DNA of 64,000 nt from Mesorhizobium amorphae CCNWGS0123 (GTDB taxonomy: Bacteria > Pseudomonadota > Alphaproteobacteria > Rhizobiales > Rhizobiaceae): positions 4,028,001 to 4,092,000 of the forward strand of contig NZ_CP015318.1 in assembly GCF_001686985.1 (NCBI RefSeq). Reading direction: 5' to 3'. The position numbers and the translations under genes are program-made. Below, in pieces: positions 34,806 through 43,563 of the stretch. The notes under the pieces were generated by a model. That model saw nothing but the letters and a program-made list of their open reading frames with translations, was not told the DNA's origin and made no database searches. Position 1 is the stretch's first letter. Each line of letters opens with the position of its first letter.

Positions 34806-37800
34806 ATGGCGACGGCAGCGGGACTCCTGATCAAGGTGCGCGGCGACGGTGCCGGTTTTGCCGCGGGCAGCCGCTCATTGCGCCTCGGGGCGGTCGACGT
34901 CGAGCCAATCCTGCGCGTGCCGCCGGGCGCTTCGGGCGGCAATCTCGGCGCCGCTGCCGATCCAGGCGCGACCTGGCTCAGGCTGAGCGCCAAGGCCAGT
35001 TCGGGGAATCCCTGGAACGATGCCCATGCCCTTGTCGGCCAAGGCCAGGCATTCGCGGCGGCAGGCGGCCCTGAAGTCCTGGCCGTGGAGCCCGACATCG
35101 TCCAGCACTGGGACTACAGGGACGCCAATGGCAACCGTGGCATGGCGGCGAGCGCCAGTCCGGTCTGCACCTTCGATGACCAGGATCCGGCAGGCGGGCA
35201 GGCCACGATGCCGGGCGTCGTCGCCTGGAATGCCGGCGCGGCCTTCAGCCAGTTCGCCACCGCCCGCGCCAAGGTCGGCGCCAAGCAGGCCAAGATCACC
35301 ATCGCCCATCTCGATACCGGCTTCGATCCGGGGCATCGCACCTTGCCCGCCGGATTGCTCACCGCGCAGCAGCGCAATTTCGTCAATGACGGCGCCGGCC
35401 CGAACGACGCCACCGATCATGCTCCGTCAGGCGGCCTCGCCAGCAATCGCGGCCACGGTACCGGCACGCTCAGCCTGCTCGCCGGCAACAAGCTCGACGG
35501 CACCTCGCCGAACTGGCCGGGCTTCAAGGACTTCGTCGGCGCCGCCCCGCTGGCAAACATCATCCCGGTGCGCATCGCCGACTGGGTGGTGCGGCTCACC
35601 ACCGGCACGATGGTGCAAGGTATCGACTATGCCCGCGCGAAAGGCGCCCAGGTGCTGTCGATGAGCATGGGCGGCCTGACCTCGCAAGCGCTGGTCGACG
35701 CGGTCAACCTTGCCTATGACAACGGCGTCGTGATGGTCACCGCCGCCGGCAACAATTTCACGATCACGCCACGAAGCATCGTCTTTCCGGCCCGCTACAA
35801 CCGCGTTCTGGCGGCCTGCGGCGTGATGGCCGACGGCCGCGCCTATTCCGGCCTGAGCTTCGGCACCATGCAAGGCAATTACGGGCCGCAATCGAAGATG
35901 AAGACGGCGCTTGGCGCCTATACGCCGAACGTGCCGTGGGCCGAAATCGACTGCGCCAAGATCGTCGACATGGATGGCAGCGGCACATCGGCGGCAACGC
36001 CGCAGATCGCCGCCGCGGCGGCACTCTGGCTGGCCGAGCACTGGAACGTTGTCAAGAATTACTCCCAGCCCTGGATGCGCATCGAAGCCGTTCGCTTCGC
36101 GCTGTTTTCAGCGGCATCGAAGACCACGGCCAAGATGGGGGCGGCGGAGACGTTGGAAAAGATCGGCCAGGGCGTGATCCGCGCGGATGCCGCGCTTTCC
36201 ATCATGCCGCCGGCGGAGAACAAGCTTCGCAGATTGCCGCCGGCCGAATATTCCTGGGCCTGGCTGGATTTCATCACCGGTGGCGGCAACTCCGTGGCGG
36301 CGATGTCGCCCGCCGACATCATGCATCGACAAATGCTGGCGCTGGAACTGACCCAGATGGCGCAGCGCGTCGCGTCGGTCGACCAGGCGATCGCCGATCC
36401 GGATGTCGACCCCAGCAAGATCTCGGCCGCCGCGCGCAACCGCTACCTGGAAGCCGCGCTCGACGACGGCGATCCATCCGGGCCGCTGCGGACCTTTCTC
36501 GAAGGCGTGCTGGGACGACCAGGCGCCAGCCCCCCTGCGCCGGCGGCGACGAAACCGGCGCCGCAGATCAAGCGCAAGCCGCGCCCGCTGCCGCCGCCCA
36601 AGCGCCGCCTGCGCATCTATGCGCTCGATCCGTCCATCGCCAAGCAGCTGGATTCCGTGTCCGTCTTTCAGGCGACCCTTTCCGTTCCCTGGGACGACGA
36701 GCCGTCGACGGCCAAGGCCTTGCTGCCCGGCCCGGTTGGCGAATATCTCGAGGTCATCGACATCGATCCGGCATCCAACCGCGTCTACGACCCGGTCGAC
36801 CTCAACGACAAGATCCTGCTCGCCCAGGACGGCCTGCCGCCCTCGGAAGGCAATCCGCAATTCCACCAGCAGATGGTCTACGCCGTCGCCATGACCACGA
36901 TCGGGCATTTCGAGCGCGCCCTGGGTCGCCGCGCTCTGTGGGCGCCGCACTATACCGGCAAGGTCGGCAGCCGCGGCAGCATGGCCATGAAGGCGCATGA
37001 AGTGCCGCGCCTGCGCATCTATCCGCACGCGCTGCGCACTGCGAACGCCTACTACAGCCCCGACAAGAAGGCGTTGCTGTTCGGTTATTTTCCCGCCGAG
37101 AGCAAGGACGGCGACGTCACCACGCCGGGCACGACGGTGTTTTCCTGCCTGTCGAACGACATTGTCGCGCATGAGATGTCGCATGCGCTGCTCGACGGTT
37201 TGCATCGCCTTTTCGAAGAGGCGTCCAACCCCGACGTGCCGGCCTTCCATGAGGCCTTTGCCGATATCGTGGCGCTGTTCCAGCACTTCACCCTCAAGGA
37301 GCTTGTCAGCTTTGCGATAGCCAAGGCGAAGGGCGACGTGTCCGTGGCCACGCTTTTGTCCGGCATCGCCGCGCAGTTCGGCGAGGGCAGCGGCCGCGCC
37401 GGGCCACTGCGCGACTATGGCGGCCCCGGCATGGCCGCGCTCGACTATGCCAAGACCTTCGAGCCGCATGACCGGGGCTCGATCCTGGTCTTTGCCGTGT
37501 ATCAGGCGTTCCTGGCGATCGCCGACCGCCGTACCGACGACCTTGTCCAGTTGGCGACCGGGGGCACCGGCGTGCTGCCGGCCGGCACCTTGCATCCCAG
37601 CCTGGTCGAGCGCCTGACCGACGAGACCGCCAAGGTCGCCCAGCAGATGCTGACCATGTGCATTCGCGCGCTCGACTACTGCCCCGCCGTCGACATCACC
37701 TTCGGCGAATATCTGCGGGCCCTGATCACGGCCGACATCGATGCCTTCCCCGACGACCCGCTCCATTATCGCCTGGCTTTCATCGAATCCTTTCGCCGAT

Positions 37801-38483
37801 GGAAGCTTCTGCCGCGCGACGTGCGCACCATCTCGGAAGAGACGCTTGCCTGGAGCGAGCCCGACGATCCGTCACCGCCCTGGCTGCAGGGGCTGCTGGA
37901 CGAGATCGACCTCGGCTGGAACCAGCAACTCGATCGCTCCGAGATCTTCGCCCTCAATGAGAAGAACCGCTATGCGATGTGGCAGGCGATGCACCGAACC
38001 TTTGCCGCCCATCCGACCCTTCACAAGGAGTTCGGACTTCTGCCCGACCTGCCGCGCTATCGCGACGACGGCACCCTTTTGGCCAAGGCAAAAAAGGGCG
38101 AGACCACCTTCAGCATTCTCAGCGTGCGTCCGACCCGACGCGTCGAACCCAACGGCTCGTTCCGCACCGAGGTGATCGCCGTCATCCAGCAGCGCATTCC
38201 GATCGATTTCGAAGGCAAGCCCGTGCCGAACGGCGTGAAGGCGGGCGATGGCTTCATCTGGTTTCGCGGCGGAGCGACGCTCATCATCGACCCGCGTAAA
38301 GGCAAGGAAAGCATCCGCTATTCGATCATCAAGAACACCGGCAGCCTCGATCGGCGCAAGCGCCAGGCCGACACCGCGACCGCGAACTATATGTCGCCGC
38401 TGCGAGCGCTGTATTTCGGCAACGAGGTTTCCGAGCCCTTCGCCCTCCTGCATGCCAGCGATGGAGATGACGATCATGTCTAG
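34806..38483 (+). CDS. subtilisin-like serine protease fused to HExxH metallopeptidase
   Basis: A 1225-residue protein without a signal peptide. The N-terminal ~480 residues are an S8 protease with the full triad: Asp170 (AHLDTGFDPGH), His217 (NRGHGTGT), Ser395 (DGSGTSAATPQ), plus the oxyanion Asn in TAAGNN. After a Pro/Lys-rich linker (~575-605) comes a second peptidase: DIVAHEMSHALLDG gives the zinc ligands His789/His793 and catalytic Glu790, and FHEAFADIVALF supplies Glu816, the gluzincin third ligand. The C-terminal ~350 residues are unassigned. Two protease types in one cytosolic chain is unusual. Its stop overlaps the next gene by eight bases. Ribosome site GCGGAGC. Confidence 0.9.
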   Translation: MATAAGLLIKVRGDGAGFAAGSRSLRLGAVDVEPILRVPPGASGGNLGAAADPGATWLRLSAKASSGNPWNDAHALVGQGQAFAAAGGPEVLAVEPDIVQHWDYRDANGNRGMAASASPVCTFDDQDPAGGQATMPGVVAWNAGAAFSQFATARAKVGAKQAKITIAHLDTGFDPGHRTLPAGLLTAQQRNFVNDGAGPNDATDHAPSGGLASNRGHGTGTLSLLAGNKLDGTSPNWPGFKDFVGAAPLANIIPVRIADWVVRLTTGTMVQGIDYARAKGAQVLSMSMGGLTSQALVDAVNLAYDNGVVMVTAAGNNFTITPRSIVFPARYNRVLAACGVMADGRAYSGLSFGTMQGNYGPQSKMKTALGAYTPNVPWAEIDCAKIVDMDGSGTSAATPQIAAAAALWLAEHWNVVKNYSQPWMRIEAVRFALFSAASKTTAKMGAAETLEKIGQGVIRADAALSIMPPAENKLRRLPPAEYSWAWLDFITGGGNSVAAMSPADIMHRQMLALELTQMAQRVASVDQAIADPDVDPSKISAAARNRYLEAALDDGDPSGPLRTFLEGVLGRPGASPPAPAATKPAPQIKRKPRPLPPPKRRLRIYALDPSIAKQLDSVSVFQATLSVPWDDEPSTAKALLPGPVGEYLEVIDIDPASNRVYDPVDLNDKILLAQDGLPPSEGNPQFHQQMVYAVAMTTIGHFERALGRRALWAPHYTGKVGSRGSMAMKAHEVPRLRIYPHALRTANAYYSPDKKALLFGYFPAESKDGDVTTPGTTVFSCLSNDIVAHEMSHALLDGLHRLFEEASNPDVPAFHEAFADIVALFQHFTLKELVSFAIAKAKGDVSVATLLSGIAAQFGEGSGRAGPLRDYGGPGMAALDYAKTFEPHDRGSILVFAVYQAFLAIADRRTDDLVQLATGGTGVLPAGTLHPSLVERLTDETAKVAQQMLTMCIRALDYCPAVDITFGEYLRALITADIDAFPDDPLHYRLAFIESFRRWKLLPRDVRTISEETLAWSEPDDPSPPWLQGLLDEIDLGWNQQLDRSEIFALNEKNRYAMWQAMHRTFAAHPTLHKEFGLLPDLPRYRDDGTLLAKAKKGETTFSILSVRPTRRVEPNGSFRTEVIAVIQQRIPIDFEGKPVPNGVKAGDGFIWFRGGATLIIDPRKGKESIRYSIIKNTGSLDRRKRQADTATANYMSPLRALYFGNEVSEPFALLHASDGDDDHV

Positions 38484-40005
38484 GAAGCCGGCAACAAGAG
38501 CCAGGCGGCAAGAAGCGGCGAATGCGGCAGTGGCGATAAAGCCCGCCGTGACGGTCCGGCACTATTGCCAGGGCATCGGCGACTGCCACCTGCTGAGCTT
38601 CCCAACGCCCGACGGCTCACTGTTCCGCATGCTGATCGACTGCGGCGTTCATGTGTCGATCAAGGGTGGCCCGGCGCTCGTGGCGGACATCGTCGCCGAC
38701 ATCGAGAAGGCGACGGATGGCGGCAAGATCGACGTCCTCGTCGTCACCCATGAGCATTGGGACCATGTTTCGGGCTTCCTGACTTCGAAGGACCTGTTCG
38801 CGGGCTTTGATGTCAAAGAGGTATGGATGGCATGGACGGAAAACCCGGCCGACCAGCAGGCCGTCGAGCTCGACAAGTTCAAGGCCGCGGCCCTGACGGC
38901 GCTGCAAGGTGTGAGCAAGAGGCTCGATGCCGCCCAGGAGCCGACCGCTCATCTGGCAGGCATTCGTGACGGGCTGCAGTCGGTGCTCGGCTTCCAGTTC
39001 GGCGCCGCCGGCGAAAGAGTGCGCTCGGCGCGAGACGCAGCCGCCGGCCTTTCGAAGACCAGGCCGACCTATCTCGAACCAGGCAAGCCGCCGCTCTCGA
39101 TCGAGCAACTGCCCAATCTACGCATCTACGTGCTTGGTCCGCCTCGCGACAAGGCGGCACTTCGGCTTGAGGAAAAGGCGGGCGAAATGTTTCCGCTTGC
39201 CGGCGGCGGTCCGTTCGCGCGGGCGCTTGCCGCGGGGCTGAAGATGAACGACGGAACCGGCGACGCAGACTATATCGATGAGCTCAGCCCGTTCGAGCGC
39301 CACGTCGGCACGGAACTGTCGGCGGCGCTGAACGGCGACAAGGGCAGTGATCCCAGGATCGATATCGGCGCCTTTGTCCGCGAGCACTATGCGGGGCCGG
39401 TCTCCCATCCGGCGCCAACGGAGGACCACGACCAGTCGTGGCGCCGCATCGACGCCGACTGGATGGGGATCGCCGCCGACCTTGCCCTGCAGCTCGATCG
39501 CGGCGTCAACAACACCAGCCTGGTCCTGGCGTTCGAGTTCACCGACAGCAACAACGTGTTCCTGTTCCCGGGCGACGCCCAGATCGGCAACTGGCTGAGC
39601 TGGAAGGATTTGAAATGGCAACTGGAGCAGGCGACGGTGACGACGGCCGACCTTATGGCGCGCACGGTCTATCTGAAGGTCGCCCATCACGGCAGCCAGA
39701 ATGCCATGCCGCAGAAACAGGGCATCGACCTTTTGACCAACGCCGATCTTTCGGCCTTCATCCCGACCAACCAGGATGACGCCAAGAAAGTCCGCTGGCA
39801 CGAAATGCCCTACGACGCCATCCTGACCGCGCTAGCCGCCAAGACCAACGGCCGCGTCATCCGCGCCGACGACAAGTGGCTGGCCGACAAGAACGGCAAG
39901 CCGGCCTTCGTCACGCCGTCCGGATCGATCCGTGCAGTGCGACACGCGCCACGCGATAAGGCTCGCGGGGAGGGTGGGCTGTGGGTGGAGGTTGATTTGG
40001 CGTGA
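38476..40005 (+). CDS. metallo-beta-lactamase-fold hydrolase, ComEC-like
   Basis: A 509-residue protein. The metal site HxHxDH is at residues 92-97 (VVTHEHWDHVSGF); later ligands appear in FLFPGDAQIGNW and VAHHGSQNA, the pattern of the ComEC/Rec2-type MBL branch that acts on DNA or is of unknown activity. The central ~200 residues form an insert with no recognised domain. No signal peptide. It begins inside the end of the preceding protease gene (GGAG ten bases before ATG 38476), implying translational coupling. A 181-base gap with a separate promoter region follows. Confidence 0.87.
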   Translation: MSRKPATRARRQEAANAAVAIKPAVTVRHYCQGIGDCHLLSFPTPDGSLFRMLIDCGVHVSIKGGPALVADIVADIEKATDGGKIDVLVVTHEHWDHVSGFLTSKDLFAGFDVKEVWMAWTENPADQQAVELDKFKAAALTALQGVSKRLDAAQEPTAHLAGIRDGLQSVLGFQFGAAGERVRSARDAAAGLSKTRPTYLEPGKPPLSIEQLPNLRIYVLGPPRDKAALRLEEKAGEMFPLAGGGPFARALAAGLKMNDGTGDADYIDELSPFERHVGTELSAALNGDKGSDPRIDIGAFVREHYAGPVSHPAPTEDHDQSWRRIDADWMGIAADLALQLDRGVNNTSLVLAFEFTDSNNVFLFPGDAQIGNWLSWKDLKWQLEQATVTTADLMARTVYLKVAHHGSQNAMPQKQGIDLLTNADLSAFIPTNQDDAKKVRWHEMPYDAILTALAAKTNGRVIRADDKWLADKNGKPAFVTPSGSIRAVRHAPRDKARGEGGLWVEVDLA

Positions 40006-40048
40006 GATGCGTCAAGCGAAGCGATCATCTCATCTCTTGAGCGATTTT

Positions 40049-40095
40049 ACGCGAACATACATGCCAACATTATGACGCGAGAATGTTTGACGCGA
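40049..40095. repeat. tandem ACGCGA motifs before the trypsin-nuclease gene
   Basis: TGACGCGA occurs at 40073-40080 and 40088-40095, 15 bases apart, with a third TACGCGAA about 25 bases upstream. The region is AT-rich and lies ~95 bases before the next start codon. This could be a regulator-binding array. Confidence 0.4.
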
Positions 40096-40186
40096 ATTGA
40101 CTTGCTTACTTGATTGTTAATCTGAGTTACGTCAGTCTAAAATACAGTTTTTTACTTTGGTAGTACCTTTTTTGGGAGGGGCGACC

Positions 40187-42457
40187 ATGCCGATGAGCAG
40201 AGAGCAGCGTATCCGTCAATATCTCGACCTTGTCACAGGCGGCGAGGGGACTGAATCGGTCCTCGCCAACATGGAGACAATGGCCGGGGGCGGCCTGGAA
40301 TCGCTTGCGCCATCGGATGGCGGCGCGTCGGAAGCGGCGTTTGAATCGGCGCGCGCCGGCATGGAGAATCTCGCCCGAGGGGCTGAAGTCGCGCCCGAGC
40401 AACTTTCCGATCTGGAAGCCATTATCATCCCGGAGCTGCGGCCGGTCTATGACATCAAGGACGGCAGCTTCACCACGACAAGCTTCGACGGTCGAGCCAC
40501 ACCTGGCCATTCGCTGTGGACCAAGCTGACCAGCGAGGCTGCATTGAAGCAGCGGATCGTGTCCGCACTGCCGGCGATCGGGCGCATCGAACTGTTGTGG
40601 AACACCAACATCCCTTATGGCGGCACCGGCTTCGTCGTCGGGCGCAACCTGCTGATGACCAACCGTCATGTCGCGCAAATCTTTGCCGAGGGGCTCGGTG
40701 ACCGCAATGTGCAGTTCATCAACGGCCGCGCCGCCGGCATCGACTTCAAGCGCGACTCGGCGGCAGGACAAATCTTCAAGATCCTCGATGTCCGGATGAT
40801 CCATCCCTATTGGGACATGGCGGTCCTCGAAGTCGAAGGCCTGCCCGACACCGTTACGCCGCTGTCGCTCGCCGTCGCCGACGCGCGCGATCTGCTGCGC
40901 CAGGAGATTGTCGCCATCGGTTATCCGGCGTTCGACAACCGCAACCCGGACGATGTCCAAAGCGACATCATGCGCAACCGCTTCCAGGTCAAGCGCCTGC
41001 AGCCAGGCATGCTGCAGGGCGCCTTCGACACCGACAGTTTCGGCAAGATCGTCAACGCGGCGACACATGACTGCTCGACGCTGGGCGGCAACTCCGGCTC
41101 GGCTCTGATCAATCTCGCCACGGGCGAAGTTGTTGGACTGCATTTCGCCGGCCGCTATCTCGAGCGCAACTACGCCGTGCCCACCGGGGCGCTTGCCAAG
41201 GACCAGCGCGTCGTCGACCTCGGCCTCAATTTTGCCGGCACCGCCAGCGGCGGCCCCAACGATTGGGGCGCCTGGTGGAACAAGGCCGACAGCGCGACGC
41301 CAGCCGAAGAGGTAAACCTGGTCGATGCCGGCGGGGTAAAGCAGATTCCGGGCGTCGTTACCCAGGCGCCGCCATCCGGGGGCGGGGGCGTCGTCGTTTC
41401 GCCCGGCGGCAGCGTCACTTTCGAAGTGCCGTTGCGCATCACCGTCTCGCTCGGCGGCGCTCCTGCCCACGAAGCGGTCTCCGAGTCGGTCGAACTCGAA
41501 GCCGCCAAACCGCCCGCTCCTGGCGGCGCGTTCGTTCCCAAATCGATCGCCGACTACGACGGCTTTGACGGCTATGACGAGAAGTTCCTCTCGAGCGGCA
41601 CCAAGCTCGCGCCGGTCGTCGTGCCGATGCCAGACGCTGCTGACCAGTCCGTGCTGGCGCCGCTCAAGGCCGGCGGCACGCAGCTCGACTACCAGAATTT
41701 TTCGCTCAAGATGCACGCCAAGCGGCGGCTGGCCCTGTTTACCGCCTCCAACATTACCGAGGAGAGCCAGCTGCGCGAACCGGAAAAGGGCCGCAACTAT
41801 TCTCGCGCCGGCCTGTTCAACGAGCGCTGGTTCCCGGATCTGCGGCTTGACGACAAATACCAGATCCCCGAGGTCTTCTATACCCAGGATCAGGGCGCCT
41901 TCGACAAGGGCCACATCGTCAGACGCGACGACGTGGCGTGGGGCAAGACCTTCGAGCTTCTGCTCAAAGGCAATGTCCACTCCTTCCACGTCACCAACTG
42001 CTCGCCACAGGTCGAAGGCTACAACCGCTCCGACAGGGGCGAGAGGAACTGGGGCGATCTCGAGAACCACGTCCTGTCCGAGGCGGCAAGCGAGCGGCTT
42101 TGCGTCTTTGCCGGCCCGGTTCTCGCCGATGACGACCGCATATTCGCCGGCAAGGGTCCCAAGGGTACCAGTCTTCGCGCGCCCGTGCCGCGCCGCTTCT
42201 GGAAGGTCGTCGTTGCCCGCGTCAGTGACGGGCTCGCCAGCTATGGCTTTGTGCTCGAACAGGATCTCACCGACACGGAGCTCGAATTTACGGTCTCCGA
42301 AGAATTCATCGGTGCCATGTACCCGCTGGCCGAAATTTCCGAGATGACCGGCGTCAGCTTCGACCAATCGCTTGTTGACGCCGACCAGTATGACACGGTG
42401 CGCGGCACGGAAATCGCAATGCGGGCCGGGTCACGCAAGCGACAGAAGAAGGGGTAG
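40187..42457 (+). CDS. trypsin-like protease fused to NUC1-type DNA/RNA endonuclease
   Basis: A 756-residue cytosolic protein. Residues ~1-110 are an unassigned N-terminal region. The trypsin domain (~120-345) has His161 (LLMTNRHVAQ), Asp210 (HPYWDMAVLEV) and Ser303 (LGGNSGSAL). After a Gly/Pro linker, residues ~500-750 form a DNA/RNA non-specific endonuclease with LDYQNFSLKMHAKRRLALFTASN, the catalytic His576 in FDKGHIVRRDD and metal-binding Asn in HVTNCSPQ. The combination suggests proteolysis releases or activates a nuclease (inference). GGGAGGGG precedes ATG 40187. The next gene starts nine bases after the stop. Confidence 0.9.
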   Translation: MPMSREQRIRQYLDLVTGGEGTESVLANMETMAGGGLESLAPSDGGASEAAFESARAGMENLARGAEVAPEQLSDLEAIIIPELRPVYDIKDGSFTTTSFDGRATPGHSLWTKLTSEAALKQRIVSALPAIGRIELLWNTNIPYGGTGFVVGRNLLMTNRHVAQIFAEGLGDRNVQFINGRAAGIDFKRDSAAGQIFKILDVRMIHPYWDMAVLEVEGLPDTVTPLSLAVADARDLLRQEIVAIGYPAFDNRNPDDVQSDIMRNRFQVKRLQPGMLQGAFDTDSFGKIVNAATHDCSTLGGNSGSALINLATGEVVGLHFAGRYLERNYAVPTGALAKDQRVVDLGLNFAGTASGGPNDWGAWWNKADSATPAEEVNLVDAGGVKQIPGVVTQAPPSGGGGVVVSPGGSVTFEVPLRITVSLGGAPAHEAVSESVELEAAKPPAPGGAFVPKSIADYDGFDGYDEKFLSSGTKLAPVVVPMPDAADQSVLAPLKAGGTQLDYQNFSLKMHAKRRLALFTASNITEESQLREPEKGRNYSRAGLFNERWFPDLRLDDKYQIPEVFYTQDQGAFDKGHIVRRDDVAWGKTFELLLKGNVHSFHVTNCSPQVEGYNRSDRGERNWGDLENHVLSEAASERLCVFAGPVLADDDRIFAGKGPKGTSLRAPVPRRFWKVVVARVSDGLASYGFVLEQDLTDTELEFTVSEEFIGAMYPLAEISEMTGVSFDQSLVDADQYDTVRGTEIAMRAGSRKRQKKG

Positions 42458-42466
42458 GGGCGTCCA

Positions 42467-43450
42467 ATGACCGAGTGGACGCAACCAGAACTGAACAGCC
42501 TCAACCGGATCCTCGCCAATCTCTACCCGATGATCGGCGACGGCATGCGCGTGGCCAAAGGGGTTGGGCTGTCGACGGCGCAGATCGCCTTTGACAACAA
42601 GGCGATCAACAACTGGTTTGCGATTGTGCAGCGTGCAAAACAGGAAACCAGGGTCGAGGCTCTCGTGGCCTTTGCGCTTGATGAGAATCCTGGCGATGAG
42701 GCCTTGCTGCAGGCAAAGCAGCACGCTCCGCCGCCGCCGGTCGAAGGGCCTGCCACTGCCAATTGGGGCGGCGCGACGTCGAAAGGCCAGCTCGAAAAAA
42801 TCCTCGGCGACAAGAGCACGCTGGTGCCGATCAGCTATCTTGAACTCGGCCTTGTCCGGGCGAAATCGGTGGTGCGCATCAAGCGTGCCGATGGCAGTTC
42901 CGGCACCGGCTTCATGACCGCCGGCGGGGTCCTGATCACCAACAACCACGTGCTGCCCGACGCAGCTTCCGCGGCGACTTCTGTCGCCCAGTTCAACTAT
43001 CAGCGGACCGTTGCCGGGCTCGACGCGCCGTTGGAGGAGTTCGGCCTCGACACCGACGCATTCTTTCGCACCTCCAAGGACGATGACTGGTCGGCCGTTC
43101 GCATCAAGGGCGACGCCTCGAAATGGGGCGAACTGGAACTGAAACCTGTCGCCGTCAAGGTCGGCGACCATGTCAACATCATCCAGCATCCCGGCGGCGC
43201 GCAAAAGCAGATTTCATTCGTCGCCAATGTCGTGGCCTTCGTCGGCGCCGGTCGCGTTCAGTATCTCACCGACACGCTGCCCGGCTCGTCGGGCTCGCCC
43301 GTCTTCGACACTGACTGGAACCTGATCGCGCTGCACCACAGCGGCGGCTGGCTCACCGAGCCCAACGCGGCTACCAAGAGCACATATTATCGCAACGAAG
43401 GCATCGCGATCGACAGCGTCATCCAGGGGCTGGCGACCAAGCCCGCGTAG
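42467..43450 (+). CDS. effector-associated-domain (EAD) - trypsin-like serine protease
   Basis: A 327-residue cytosolic protein. The first ~85 residues (NRILANLYP, KGVGLSTAQI, INNWFAIVQRAKQ, LVAFALDENPGDEAL) match the helical effector-associated domain type (EAD1-like) that docks effectors in bacterial conflict systems. A Pro linker leads to a V8/trypsin-type protease with His161 (GVLITNNHVLPD), Asp207 (DDDWSAVRI) and Ser275 (LPGSSGSPVF). Pairing of an EAD with a trypsin domain is known for NTPase-dependent conflict systems; here no NTPase is adjacent. EAD identification is by motif resemblance. Confidence 0.87.
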   Translation: MTEWTQPELNSLNRILANLYPMIGDGMRVAKGVGLSTAQIAFDNKAINNWFAIVQRAKQETRVEALVAFALDENPGDEALLQAKQHAPPPPVEGPATANWGGATSKGQLEKILGDKSTLVPISYLELGLVRAKSVVRIKRADGSSGTGFMTAGGVLITNNHVLPDAASAATSVAQFNYQRTVAGLDAPLEEFGLDTDAFFRTSKDDDWSAVRIKGDASKWGELELKPVAVKVGDHVNIIQHPGGAQKQISFVANVVAFVGAGRVQYLTDTLPGSSGSPVFDTDWNLIALHHSGGWLTEPNAATKSTYYRNEGIAIDSVIQGLATKPA

Positions 43451-43563
43451 CAGTGGTGCACGCAGACCGATAGCGCATCCCGGGCTGTATCGAGATGCGC
43501 ATCGGTTTGAGACAATGACATGCATCGCGTGGTCTTTTCAGACGCGACGCGTTTTTTAAAGCC

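Noticed and set aside
40127..42367. 746-codon open frame antisense to the trypsin-nuclease gene
   Set aside because: Shadow of a well-supported gene with intact active sites.
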